Both the position numbers and the translations under genes were made by a program. From assembly GCA_964500895.1 (NCBI GenBank), contig CAZCQP010000005.1:25596-89595 (forward strand): DNA of 64,000 nt. Reading direction: 5' to 3'. The DNA is from CAZCQP01 sp964500895. Lineage in GTDB: Bacteria; Bacillota; Clostridia; Lachnospirales; JAISER01. Shown here piece after piece: positions 32,087 through 41,032 of this stretch. Position 1 is the first letter of the stretch. Each line of letters opens with the position of its first letter. The notes below the pieces were generated by a model, which was not told where the DNA came from, did not search any database, and saw nothing but the letters and a program-made list of their open reading frames with translations.

Positions 32087-33301
32087 ATGAAAAAACTTAC
32101 AGCCCTTGTATGTTCTGTTGCACTAAGCTTATCAGTACTATCTGGCTGCGCAGGTAGCAGCCAGCCAGCAGCGCCGGCTACAGATGGCACCGAAGCATCT
32201 GGCGATACACAAGAAGCGCCTGCCGAATCTTCCGGCGAAGTCATTAAAATTGGGGTGTTCGAGCCATTAACCGGCGACAATGCCGCAGGCGGGGAACTGG
32301 AAGTGGAAGGCGTAAAACTGGCCAACAAACTGTACCCTGAAGTATTAGGCAAAAAAGTGGAACTGGTAATTGCCGATAATAAATCCGACAAAGCCGAAGC
32401 CGCCACTGCCGCCGCCAGACTGGTGGAAAAAGACAAAGTAACTGCCATCATTGGCTCCTGGGGCTCTTCATTATCCATGGCCGCCGGAGACATTGTGCGT
32501 GAAAATCAAATCCCTGCTGTTGGGGCTTCCTGCACCAACCCACAGGTTACCTTAAACAACGACTACTACTTCCGGGTGTGCTTTATAGACCCATTCCAAG
32601 GCACCGTTATGGCCAACTACGCCACCAACGTGCTGGGTGCTAAAACTGCCGCTGTTATTCAGGAAGTTTCTAACGACTACTCTGTAGGTCTGGCCAACTT
32701 CTTTAAAGAATCTTTTGTTAAAAATACCGGGGATGAAGGCTCTATTCTGCAAACCTTGAACTATCAAACCGGCGACAAAGATTTCAGCGCCATTTTAACC
32801 AACATTAGCGCCATGAAACCGGACGTTATTTTTGCCCCCGGTAACTTTACAGAAAGCGCACTCATCATTAAACAAGCCAGACAACTGGGCATTGAAACCC
32901 CGTTCCTGGGCGGTGACACTTGGGAAACCGATGAATTCTTATCCGTGGGCGGCGCAGAAGTGGAAGGCATTTTCTTCTCCACCTTCTTTGCCAGAGAAAT
33001 GTCTGCCACAGAGGAAGCCGGCATTTTCTTGGATGAATACGCCAAAATGTACCCCAACAAAGAACCTGCTGCTGTAACCGCTTTGGGCTACGATGCATAC
33101 ATACTCATTCTGAACGCCATTGAACAGGCCGGTTCCACAGACTCTGTGGCCATTCGGGACGCTATTGCCGCTACCACCGCTTTTGAAGGGGTGACCGGCG
33201 CCATCACCTTAAATGCTGATGGGGATGCGGTGAAAGATGCGGTTATTAAGACCGTTAAAGACGGCAAGTTTACGTACCTGGATTATGTGAAGGCTGAATA
33301 A
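32087..33301 (+). CDS. livK: Branched-chain amino-acid ABC transporter substrate-binding lipoprotein (LivK)
   Basis: A 404-residue periplasmic-binding-type lipoprotein. It has a signal peptide ending in the lipobox LSGC (Cys about 21), a short Ala/Ser/Glu-rich linker, and the type 1 LIV-binding fold (IKIGVFEPLTGDNAAGG, AIIGSWGSSLSMAAGD, AVGASCTNPQVT, QGTVMANYATN). It captures amino acids outside the membrane for the LivHM channel. AGGAGG sits 7 bases before the ATG. A strong hairpin follows at 33329-33358, before livH, which often keeps the binding-protein message more abundant. Leu/Ile/Val specificity is assumed from the family. Confidence 0.93.
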   Translation: MKKLTALVCSVALSLSVLSGCAGSSQPAAPATDGTEASGDTQEAPAESSGEVIKIGVFEPLTGDNAAGGELEVEGVKLANKLYPEVLGKKVELVIADNKSDKAEAATAAARLVEKDKVTAIIGSWGSSLSMAAGDIVRENQIPAVGASCTNPQVTLNNDYYFRVCFIDPFQGTVMANYATNVLGAKTAAVIQEVSNDYSVGLANFFKESFVKNTGDEGSILQTLNYQTGDKDFSAILTNISAMKPDVIFAPGNFTESALIIKQARQLGIETPFLGGDTWETDEFLSVGGAEVEGIFFSTFFAREMSATEEAGIFLDEYAKMYPNKEPAAVTALGYDAYILILNAIEQAGSTDSVAIRDAIAATTAFEGVTGAITLNADGDAVKDAVIKTVKDGKFTYLDYVKAE

Positions 33302-33328
33302 TTCTTATTCATAAACAGCACGAACCCT

Positions 33329-33358
33329 ATGGCTTTGGCTGGCAACGGCCAAAGCCAT
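33329..33358 (+). promoter_or_regulatory. Intergenic mRNA hairpin between livK and livH
   Basis: ATGGCTTTGGC (33329-33339) pairs perfectly with GCCAAAGCCAT (33348-33358). With no T-run it is more likely a 3'-stabilising stem or partial attenuator than a full terminator. Confidence 0.65.
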
Positions 33359-33401
33359 CTTATTAAGCAAACAACCAATTCACGGATTTGGTGGGATAAA
33401 T

Positions 33402-34385
33402 GTGACTAAACAAAAAAACCTGGCGGTTACCTTAATCATTTGGGCCGCAATCATCTTTGCCGTGATTTACGGCTATTCATTAGCTATTAAAATGCCGTTC
33501 ACCGTCTTTATGCAGCACATGGCCAACGGCATTTCTTTAGGTAGCCTCTTTGCCCTTATCGGCATTGGCTACACCATGGTGTATGTTATTTTATGCATGA
33601 TTAACTTCGCCCATGGGGACATTTTCATGATGTCTCTTTATTTTGCTGTCTTTACCATGACAACCTTTCGCCTACCTTGGCCGCTAGCTTTTGTGGCCGT
33701 GGTGGTGTTAACCCCCCTGCTGGGCATGACCATTGAACGGCTGGCCTACCGCCCTTTGCGGGATGCACCTAAAAACTCGGTGCTCATTTCCGCCATTGGT
33801 GCATCTTTCCTTTTGGAAAACTTAGCCACCTATTTGTTTGGCGGGCGGCCACGAAGCTTCCCGGAAATTCCTTTTCTGGCTCAAAGCATAGACATTGCAG
33901 GGGTTAAAATTCAAGTAATCTCCCTGATTATCCCCACTTTAACCGTCATCATGCTTTTTGTGTTGCTAAACTTCATTAACCATACCAAAACCGGCATGGC
34001 CATGCGGGCGGTAGCCAAAGATTACGAAATTGCCCGGGTTATGGGCATTAACATCAACCGCATCATTTCCCTCACCTTTATCATTGGCTCTGCACTGGCA
34101 GCCGTGGGCGGGTTTATGTGGGGGGTTAAATACCCCGGCATCACACCCATGATGGGGGTTATGCCCGGCCTTAAATGCTTTATTGGGGCGGTTATCGGCG
34201 GCATTGGCGACATTAAGGGCGCTGTGCTGGGCGGCTTTATTCTGGGCCTTGGGGAAGTGCTTATTGTGGCCATGTTCCCCTCTCTTTCCGGCTTTAGAGA
34301 CGCCTTTGCCTTTATTCTTCTGATTATTATACTCCTTGTTAAACCGGCAGGTCTGCTGGGCACACAAGTTGCAGAGAAGGTGTGA
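33402..34385 (+). CDS. livH: Branched-chain amino-acid ABC transporter permease LivH
   Basis: A 327-residue inner-membrane permease with about eight helices. It has the family blocks NGISLGSLFALIGIGYTMVYVILCMINFAHGD and GMAMRAVAKDYEIARVMGIN (EAA-like loop contacting the ATPase) and a GGIGDIKGAVLGGFILGLGE end. It starts at GTG 33402. It overlaps livM by 4 bases, in the usual KHMGF order. Confidence 0.93.
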   Translation: MTKQKNLAVTLIIWAAIIFAVIYGYSLAIKMPFTVFMQHMANGISLGSLFALIGIGYTMVYVILCMINFAHGDIFMMSLYFAVFTMTTFRLPWPLAFVAVVVLTPLLGMTIERLAYRPLRDAPKNSVLISAIGASFLLENLATYLFGGRPRSFPEIPFLAQSIDIAGVKIQVISLIIPTLTVIMLFVLLNFINHTKTGMAMRAVAKDYEIARVMGININRIISLTFIIGSALAAVGGFMWGVKYPGITPMMGVMPGLKCFIGAVIGGIGDIKGAVLGGFILGLGEVLIVAMFPSLSGFRDAFAFILLIIILLVKPAGLLGTQVAEKV

Positions 34386-35473
34386 TGATGGATAGCATGA
34401 ATCATAAAAAACGTAATCTTATATGCACGGTTTTGGTTATTGTGGCGCTGCTTGCGCTTACATACTTTGCCAACGGCCACATAGACAGCTATGTGCGGCG
34501 GGTGCTGAATTTATGCGCCATTTACACCATCATTGCTTTGTCTATGAATTTAGTGAACGGCTTTGCAGGCATGTTTTCTTTGGGGCAAGCTGGGTTTATG
34601 GCCATTGGGGCTTACACGGTGGCTATTTTCACTGTGCCGGTGGAATTGCGGGCGCAAGTGTTTTACTTGGCCCCCATGAACCCTCTCATTGCAGGCATTG
34701 AACTGCCTTTTATTGCAGCCTTGCTGCTGGGGGGTTGCATTGCGGCCTTTTTCGCGCTGCTTATTGGCTTTCCCGTTTTGCGGCTGCGGGGGGACTATTT
34801 GGCCATTGCCACCCTGGGCTTTTCGGAAATCATCCGCATTGTGTTCACCAACACCCAAACCATTACCAACGGGGCGTTGGGCATTAAAAACGTGCCCCCC
34901 CTCTCCAATATGTTTTACATTTATTTGGCCGCCATCATTACGGTGGTGATTTTGGCGCTGCTGCTCACCTCCTCTTATGGCCGGGCGTTTAAAGCCATTC
35001 GGGAGGATGAAATTGTGGCGGAAGCCATGGGCATCAACCTGTTAAAGCACAAGCTGATGGCTTTTGTCATCGGCGGGTTTTTCGCCGGCATTGGCGGCGG
35101 GTTGTACGGTGCACTTTTAGGCACGGTAGACCCTAAAAACTTTATATTCACCATGACCTACAACTTCCTGCTCATCATTGTGTTGGGTGGTTTGGGCAGC
35201 ATGAGCGGCACCATCATGTCCGCTTTCATCGTTACCATCGGGCTGGAGCTTCTGCGCTTCTTCGATGAACCCCTTACCCTTTTCGGTGCCAGCATTCCTT
35301 TGTTCCGGCCGGGGCTGCGGATGGTGGTGTTCTCCATTTCCCTCATGGTCATTGTGTTGTTCTGGCAGAAAGGGATTATGGGCAAAAACGAAATCACCTG
35401 GGACATGGTTTTTGACACCCTTAAAAACCCGGGCAAGCTGTTAAAGTCCCGTAAAAAAGGAGGTGCCCGGTAA
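34382..35473 (+). CDS. livM: Branched-chain amino-acid ABC transporter permease LivM
   Basis: A 363-residue permease paired with LivH. Visible blocks: ALSMNLVNGFAGMFSLGQAGFMAIGAY, RLRGDYLAIATLGFSEIIRI, the EAA-like loop SSYGRAFKAIREDEIVAEAMGIN and GGLGSMSGTIMSAF. The start may be either of two consecutive ATGs. The stop overlaps the livG ATG. Confidence 0.93.
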   Translation: MMMDSMNHKKRNLICTVLVIVALLALTYFANGHIDSYVRRVLNLCAIYTIIALSMNLVNGFAGMFSLGQAGFMAIGAYTVAIFTVPVELRAQVFYLAPMNPLIAGIELPFIAALLLGGCIAAFFALLIGFPVLRLRGDYLAIATLGFSEIIRIVFTNTQTITNGALGIKNVPPLSNMFYIYLAAIITVVILALLLTSSYGRAFKAIREDEIVAEAMGINLLKHKLMAFVIGGFFAGIGGGLYGALLGTVDPKNFIFTMTYNFLLIIVLGGLGSMSGTIMSAFIVTIGLELLRFFDEPLTLFGASIPLFRPGLRMVVFSISLMVIVLFWQKGIMGKNEITWDMVFDTLKNPGKLLKSRKKGGAR

Positions 35474-36246
35474 TGCTTCAAACCAAGAACCTAACCATGC
35501 GTTTCGGCGGGGTTACAGCCGTGAATGCTTTGAACCTGGACGTGAATGCCCACGAAATTGTGGCCCTTATTGGCCCCAACGGAGCGGGAAAAACCACGGT
35601 TTTTAACATGATTACCGGTGTGTATGCCCCCACAGAAGGTAACATCACCTTTAAAGGGCAGGACATCACCGCCAAAAACCCCAGCGTTATTGCCCAAACC
35701 GGCATTGCCCGGACGTTTCAAAACATCCGGCTTTTTAAAGACTTGTCTGTGTTTGACAACATCATCACTGCCAAGCACTTGCATTTGAAGTCCAACATTT
35801 TTCAGGCTACTTTCCGCTTGCCGGGGCTGTCTCCCTATGGGGCAGAGGAAAAGAAGTTCATTGAAGACACGGAAATTTTGCTTGAAAAAGTGGGTTTGCA
35901 GGACTTACGCAACACCCAGTCCAACGCCCTGCCCTACGGCAAGCAGCGCCGGTTGGAAATTGCCCGTGCCTTGGCCACAGAGCCCCAGCTTTTGCTGCTG
36001 GACGAACCGGCAGCCGGGATGAACCCGAAAGAAACCCTGGAGCTGACAGACTTTATTCAGGAAGTGCGGGACACCTTCAACCTGACGGTGCTGATGATTG
36101 AGCACCACATGGACCTGGTTATGGAAATTTCCCAGCGGATTTACGTGCTGGACTTCGGCATGAACATTGCCCAAGGAAGCCCGGCGGAAATACAACAAAA
36201 TCAAAAAGTCATAGAGGCTTACTTGGGGTGTGAAGGCGATGCTTGA
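35473..36246 (+). CDS. livG: Branched-chain amino-acid ABC transporter ATPase LivG
   Basis: A 257-residue ABC ATPase. Walker A is GPNGAGKTT, followed by the Q-loop segment GIARTFQNIRLF. The signature motif is unusual: LPYGKQRRLEIARAL, where LSGGQ reads LPYGK, which is normal for LivG proteins. Walker B is LLLLDEPAAGMN with H-loop IEHHMDLV. It powers LivHM. It overlaps livF by 8 bases. Confidence 0.93.
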   Translation: MLQTKNLTMRFGGVTAVNALNLDVNAHEIVALIGPNGAGKTTVFNMITGVYAPTEGNITFKGQDITAKNPSVIAQTGIARTFQNIRLFKDLSVFDNIITAKHLHLKSNIFQATFRLPGLSPYGAEEKKFIEDTEILLEKVGLQDLRNTQSNALPYGKQRRLEIARALATEPQLLLLDEPAAGMNPKETLELTDFIQEVRDTFNLTVLMIEHHMDLVMEISQRIYVLDFGMNIAQGSPAEIQQNQKVIEAYLGCEGDA

Positions 36247-36958
36247 AATTAAAGATTTAGTGGTTACATACGGCGGCATTACAGCCTTAAACGGCATTAG
36301 CATACAGGTGCCCCAGTCTAAAATTGTAACGTTAATCGGGGCTAACGGGGCGGGCAAAAGCACCACCCTGCGCTGCATCATCGGCTTGACCAAGCCCACC
36401 AGCGGCACCATCACCTACAACGGGGAAAGCATTTATGGGCTGGATTCACAGCAGGTGGTGTCTAAAGGCATTACGTTGGTGCCGGAAGGCCGGCGCATTT
36501 TCGCCAACTTAACGGTGCTGGAGAACATTAAGATTGGTGCATACCTACGCAAAGACGCCGCCGGTATTGAAAAAGATATTCAGTGGATTTATGAGCTATT
36601 TCCCATTTTGAAACAACGCAGCTGGCAGCTGGCGGGTACACTCTCTGGTGGGGAGCAACAGATGCTTGCAGTGGGCCGGGCGCTTATGTGCCACCCTAAG
36701 CTTTTAATGATGGATGAGCCCTCCCTGGGTCTTGCGCCTCTGGTGGTGAACAGCATTTTTGAAATCATTAAGGAAATTAACCGGCAAGGGGTTACCATTT
36801 TGCTCATAGAGCAGAACGCCAACTTGGCGCTGAAAACTGCCGACTACGGTTATGTATTAGAAACCGGCAACATTTATTCTCATGGCAGCGGCCAGTCTTT
36901 GCTTAATGACGACCATGTGCGTGCCGCATACTTAGGCTCGGAAAAGAAGGCGAAATAA
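36239..36958 (+). CDS. livF: Branched-chain amino-acid ABC transporter ATPase LivF
   Basis: A 239-residue ABC ATPase, second of the pair. Walker A is GANGAGKST, signature LSGGEQQMLAVGRAL, Walker B LLMMDEPSLGLAP, and D-loop/H-region LIEQNANLAL. The ATG at 36239 follows GAAGG; the frame opens 9 bases earlier at a GTG. The stop overlaps the ATG of the serine dehydratase gene, so the two are translationally coupled. Confidence 0.93.
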   Translation: MLEIKDLVVTYGGITALNGISIQVPQSKIVTLIGANGAGKSTTLRCIIGLTKPTSGTITYNGESIYGLDSQQVVSKGITLVPEGRRIFANLTVLENIKIGAYLRKDAAGIEKDIQWIYELFPILKQRSWQLAGTLSGGEQQMLAVGRALMCHPKLLMMDEPSLGLAPLVVNSIFEIIKEINRQGVTILLIEQNANLALKTADYGYVLETGNIYSHGSGQSLLNDDHVRAAYLGSEKKAK

Positions 36959-38541
36959 TGGCATATACGCCCAGTATTTTTAACGACGTGCTAGGCCCGG
37001 TTATGACTGGGCCTAGCAGTTCTCACACTGCCGGGCCGGGCCGCATTGGCCTGCTGGCCCGTTGCCTGCTGCCAGACTTCAATCGGGCAACCATTGCATT
37101 TCCTAAAGACAGTTCCTATGCAGGAACATATGAAGGCCAAAAATCTCATATTGCTTTTACAGCCGGTCTTTTGGGCATGGACATTGCCCACCCGGACTTT
37201 AAACATGCCCTGGACATTGCCAAATGCCGGGGCATTTCTGTTACCTTTACGCTGTGCCAACAACAAGGGCGCCACCCCAATACCGCTTTTTTCACCCTGG
37301 AGAACGCCCTAGGGGAAACCGCCACTGCCGAAACCCATTCCACCGGGGGCGGCATGGTTGCAATTGTGGACATCAACGGCCAGCCAGTAGAGCTGCTGGG
37401 AGACAGCCACGCCCTGGTGTGGCTGTGGCCGGAACCGCCAGAAGCACCGGTGCTGGCTACTTTGCAAAGCTTTATGTCAAAAATGGGTGTGCCCGCCCCA
37501 GCGCTTTCTGCCACTGCCTCTTTCCAACACTGGCGTTTACATGGTGAGCCGTCACCCCAGCAACGTGAAGCCATTGAACAATTTGCCAACGCCCACGGTG
37601 CAAAGGCATTTGTTTTCCCGCCGGTATTGCCGGTGGCCACATGTACAGCGCATACTGAAGCCCCCTTCACCACGGCGGCGGCACTGTTGGAAGTATGTGA
37701 CAGCACTACCCAGCCTATGGCTTTGTGGGAAGCCGCCGTCATGTATGAAAGCACCCGCAGCAGCTGGTCTGCCGGGCAGGTGCTGGACTATGGCGAACAC
37801 TTGCTGGCGGTGATGGAGCAGTCTGTGAACCGGGGGCTTGCAGGCGAGTTCACCCCAGGGGGCTTTTCTAACCCTCAGGCCAAGGGGCTGTTGGAGTCTA
37901 CGCATCCTGTGCTGGATTTAGGGGTGATGCACCGGGCCAGCGCATATGCCACGGCGGTGATGGCATACAACAGCGCCATGGGCACGGTGGTGGCCGCCCC
38001 CACAGCCGGTTCTTGCGGGGTGCTGCCCGCCGTTGTTTTATCTGTGCTTCACGACAAACATTTGCCCCGGCAAGAAGGTGTGCGGGCTTTGCTGTGTGCT
38101 GGGCTTGTGGGTGTTTTTATTGCTGAACAGGCCACTTTTGCAGCAGAAACAGGGGGCTGTCAAGCCGAGGTGGGCAGTGCAGCCGCCATGGCCGCCGCTG
38201 CCGTGGCCCACTTTTCAGGCTGCCCCATACGCACCTGCTTAAAGGCTGCCGCCATGGCCATGTCCAACATGCTGGGGCTAATTTGCGACCCTGTGGCAGG
38301 TTGCGTAGACGTACCCTGCATTTCCAGAAATGCTGCGGGCGCAGCCAACGCCTTTGTTAGCGCCCATCTGGCGGCGGCTGGGCTTGACCCGGTCATTCCG
38401 CTGGATGAAGTCATTGTGGCTATGGGCCAAGTAGGGGCACAGCTTCCACCGCAACTGCGCTGCACCGGTCTGGGCGGACTGTGTACCACCCCCACCGGCC
38501 AGCGGATGCTTAAAACTTTCCAAAGCGCAAACAATACCTAG
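36958..38541 (+). CDS. sdaA: L-serine ammonia-lyase, Fe-S type, single-chain
   Basis: A 527-residue enzyme deaminating L-serine to pyruvate and ammonia. The beta-type domain comes first (VLGPVMTGPSSSHTAGPGRIG, with a His/Ser motif; about residues 1-170). The alpha-type domain begins near 250 and holds VVAAPTAGSCGVLPA and cysteines (in SCGV, LICDPVAGC, VDVPCISRN) that fit a [4Fe-4S] site. Firmicutes usually encode the halves separately (sdaAB, sdaAA); here they are one chain with an extra ~80-residue spacer. It is the last gene of the liv operon (ATG overlaps the livF stop), linking amino-acid import with serine breakdown, so the transporter may also carry serine-like substrates. Confidence 0.87.
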   Translation: MAYTPSIFNDVLGPVMTGPSSSHTAGPGRIGLLARCLLPDFNRATIAFPKDSSYAGTYEGQKSHIAFTAGLLGMDIAHPDFKHALDIAKCRGISVTFTLCQQQGRHPNTAFFTLENALGETATAETHSTGGGMVAIVDINGQPVELLGDSHALVWLWPEPPEAPVLATLQSFMSKMGVPAPALSATASFQHWRLHGEPSPQQREAIEQFANAHGAKAFVFPPVLPVATCTAHTEAPFTTAAALLEVCDSTTQPMALWEAAVMYESTRSSWSAGQVLDYGEHLLAVMEQSVNRGLAGEFTPGGFSNPQAKGLLESTHPVLDLGVMHRASAYATAVMAYNSAMGTVVAAPTAGSCGVLPAVVLSVLHDKHLPRQEGVRALLCAGLVGVFIAEQATFAAETGGCQAEVGSAAAMAAAAVAHFSGCPIRTCLKAAAMAMSNMLGLICDPVAGCVDVPCISRNAAGAANAFVSAHLAAAGLDPVIPLDEVIVAMGQVGAQLPPQLRCTGLGGLCTTPTGQRMLKTFQSANNT

Positions 38542-38547
38542 TGAACT

Positions 38548-38619
38548 ACCCCGCCCCAAGGTGCGGGGTAAAAAAGGCGTATTGCATCTTTAAAGTTAAA
38601 GGATGCAATACGCCTTTTT
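38548..38619. terminator. Terminator region after the liv-serine dehydratase operon
   Basis: Two hairpins: ACCCCGC (38548-38554) with GCGGGGT (38563-38569), then a long stem AAAAAGGCGTATTGCATC with its complement ending in TTTTT (38571-38619). The second is symmetric and can also end the leftward carbonic-anhydrase transcript. Confidence 0.85.
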
Positions 38620-38628
38620 AAATTAAAA

Positions 38629-39339
38629 TTATTCCGGGGTTACCTGGGGCTGCTCGTCTAAAAACTCTACCGCCCCGCTGTCTATATGGTACAACGCCCC
38701 AACCACAGCCACCTTATTTTCTTGCAGCAGCTTTTGAACGATGGCGCTGGACTTGACACGGTCTATGCTGTGCTGAACATTCAAAATTTCACTTTCCCGC
38801 AGGGTTGGGCTGTTCCCGATGCCCTGTTTAATATCGTTCACAATGTCTTGAATGTGCCCCTCTGCTTTGCCTTCCATGGCAGCTTCCACTGCGCCGCACT
38901 GGGTGTGGCCCATGACAACCACCAGCTTCACTCCCAGCTGGCCCACCGCATACTCTACGCTGCCCAGCTCAAAATCCCCCACCACGTTTCCGGCGGTACG
39001 TACCACAAACAAATCGCCGATACCGGCACTAAAAATATGTTCCGGGGGCACCCGAGAGTCTGAACAGCTGATGATCACTGCATAGGGTTTCTGGCCGTGT
39101 TCTGCTGTTTCTTTCCGAACGTCTTCCCCAATGTACGCCTTATTTGTATCGGACACTTTAAAAAGCATGTTCCCCTTTTTCAAAAATGCCTTCACCTGCT
39201 CTGGGGTTTGAAAGACTGGGGACTGGTCAATGACTGTCTGGGGGGTGGGCTGGGGAGAAGCCGCTGAAACAGGCGTCCACCCCAGCCCCGCAATACTTAT
39301 ACCCATAATAAAAGCCGCTAAGCTTTGTTTATAATGCAT
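38629..39339 (-). CDS. Exported beta-class carbonic anhydrase
   Basis: A 236-residue protein with a signal peptide (MHYKQSLAAFIMGISIAGLG, likely cleaved after VSA) followed by a beta-carbonic anhydrase domain. Zinc ligands are Cys and Asp/Arg of CSDSRVPPE, then His and Cys in GHTQCGAVEAA. It hydrates CO2 to bicarbonate outside the membrane. Secreted beta-class enzymes are uncommon; most bacterial ones are cytosolic. The start may be GTG 39348 or ATG 39339; the ribosome site is weak. It is the last gene of a leftward run after the FlgN-like gene. Confidence 0.88.
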   Translation of the reverse strand: MHYKQSLAAFIMGISIAGLGWTPVSAASPQPTPQTVIDQSPVFQTPEQVKAFLKKGNMLFKVSDTNKAYIGEDVRKETAEHGQKPYAVIISCSDSRVPPEHIFSAGIGDLFVVRTAGNVVGDFELGSVEYAVGQLGVKLVVVMGHTQCGAVEAAMEGKAEGHIQDIVNDIKQGIGNSPTLRESEILNVQHSIDRVKSSAIVQKLLQENKVAVVGALYHIDSGAVEFLDEQPQVTPE

Positions 39340-39362
39340 AAAAACCACATCACTTTCGTTTT

Positions 39363-39821
39363 TTAAAATTGTGTGTTGTTTTTATGTTTTTTATACTGGT
39401 CCAAAAGCTGGGTCTTGGAGGCTTCAGACAAAGGTAACTTTTGTATTTTTCTGGCTTTAGAGGCCAGTGCTTTGTTGCGCTGCTCTGTCACCCGGATTTT
39501 TACATCCAAATCCATCACCTGGCGCACCCTGTCTTGCATGGCTTTCACTTCCACCTCAAACTCGGGCAATAAACCATCCAAGTCGTCCCCTAGTTTGACA
39601 AACAGGTTTTGAAAGAGCTGGTCTGAATGGAGCACCTCGTCTATCAGCCGCTGTTTTTCCTGACACAACCCGTTAAAAAGCAGGTTGATTTCACTGCCGG
39701 ATTCCTGGCTTAACAGCAGGCTTTCCTGGTTTTCCGTAATGGCCAGCACCTGGTCTAAGCACCGGCCTTTGGCTTCCAAAATTTCAATGAGCAAATGCAG
39801 ATTGGCTTTCGTATCCTCCAT
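39363..39821 (-). CDS. FlgN-like flagellar export chaperone (putative)
   Basis: A 152-residue, entirely helical, coiled-coil-rich protein (heptads across residues 1-75 and 85-130) with no membrane segment. Size and helix pattern resemble FlgN-type chaperones, which hold the hook-filament junction proteins FlgK and FlgL before export. It lies 27 bases after metK, in a region with other flagellar genes (flhO, flhP, rod-binding protein) in the same direction. Identification is by size, composition and context only. Confidence 0.45.
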   Translation of the reverse strand: MEDTKANLHLLIEILEAKGRCLDQVLAITENQESLLLSQESGSEINLLFNGLCQEKQRLIDEVLHSDQLFQNLFVKLGDDLDGLLPEFEVEVKAMQDRVRQVMDLDVKIRVTEQRNKALASKARKIQKLPLSEASKTQLLDQYKKHKNNTQF

Positions 39822-39848
39822 GGAATTCCCCGCCCTTATTGCTTCATA

Positions 39849-41030
39849 TTATTGCACAGCCTCGGCCAACAAATGGGCTTTATCGGTTTTTTCCCATGGC
39901 AAATCCAGGTCTGTGCGGCCAAAGTGGCCATAGGCTGCCACTTGCTTGTAAATGGGGCGGCGCAGGTTCAAATGCTTGATGATGGACAAAGGCCGTAGGT
40001 CAAAGTGCTTGTTCACCAGTTCGGCAATTGCTTCATCAGGAATTTTGCCGGTGCCCCGGGTGTCTACCAGCACGGACATAGGCCGAGAAACCCCAATAGC
40101 ATAGGCAATTTGAATTTCACATTGCTTGGCAATGCCGGAAGCCACCACGTTCTTGGCTACGTACCGGGCCATGTAAGCAGCGGAACGGTCCACCTTTGTG
40201 GGGTCTTTGCCGGAAAAAGCGCCGCCGCCGTGGCTGGCATATCCGCCGTAGGTGTCTACAATGATTTTACGGCCGGTTAAGCCGCAGTCCCCTTGTGGGC
40301 CACCGATAACGAAACGGCCAGTAGGGTTCACAAAATACTTGGTTTCCGGGGTAAGCAGGTTAGCGGGAATGATGGGTTTCACCACATGTTCCAGAATGTC
40401 TGCATGAATGGCATCGTGCTCCACGTCTGCGCTGTGCTGGGTAGACACTACAACAGCAGTCACTGCCACGGGCACATGGCCTTCGTATGCCACGGTAACC
40501 TGGGTTTTGCCGTCTGGACGCAAGTATGGCAATGTGCCATCTTTACGCACCTGGGACAAACGCTTGGCCAGCTTTTGGGACAGATAGATGGGCATTGGCA
40601 TCAATTCTTCGGTTTCATCGCAAGCAAAGCCAAACACCATGCCCTGGTCCCCGGCACCTACGGTTTCTGCCTCATCTGTGCCCCCTTCACGCACTTCCAA
40701 AGCGGCATCCACACCCATAGCAATATCTGGGGACTGGCCTTTAATGGAGGTAAGCACGGCGCAGGTGTTAGCATCAAAGCCATAGTCTGCATGGTCGTAG
40801 CCAATTTCTGTAACGGTTTCACGGACGCACTTTTCAATGTCTACATAGCAGTTGGTGGTCACTTCACCGGCCACCATAATGAGGCCGGTGGTAGCCAGCG
40901 CTTCACAAGCCACCCGAGCCATAGGGTCTTCGGCCAAAATGGCATCTAAAATGGTATCGGAAATTTGGTCACATATTTTATCTGGATGCCCTTCTGTTAC
41001 AGATTCTGATGTAAATAAACGTTTTTTCAT
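39849..41030 (-). CDS. metK: S-adenosylmethionine synthetase (MetK)
   Basis: A 393-residue enzyme making SAM from methionine and ATP. It has FTSESVTEGHPDKICDQISD at the N-terminus, the signature GAGDQGMVFGFA, and the P-loop-like GGGAFSGKDPTKVDRSAAY with the metal/phosphate residues. It overlaps nothing but is only 2 bases after the GNAT gene stop, and the pair is controlled by a SAM-I riboswitch upstream of the GNAT gene, giving feedback control by the product. Confidence 0.97.
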   Translation of the reverse strand: MKKRLFTSESVTEGHPDKICDQISDTILDAILAEDPMARVACEALATTGLIMVAGEVTTNCYVDIEKCVRETVTEIGYDHADYGFDANTCAVLTSIKGQSPDIAMGVDAALEVREGGTDEAETVGAGDQGMVFGFACDETEELMPMPIYLSQKLAKRLSQVRKDGTLPYLRPDGKTQVTVAYEGHVPVAVTAVVVSTQHSADVEHDAIHADILEHVVKPIIPANLLTPETKYFVNPTGRFVIGGPQGDCGLTGRKIIVDTYGGYASHGGGAFSGKDPTKVDRSAAYMARYVAKNVVASGIAKQCEIQIAYAIGVSRPMSVLVDTRGTGKIPDEAIAELVNKHFDLRPLSIIKHLNLRRPIYKQVAAYGHFGRTDLDLPWEKTDKAHLLAEAVQ

Positions 41031-41032
41031 GG

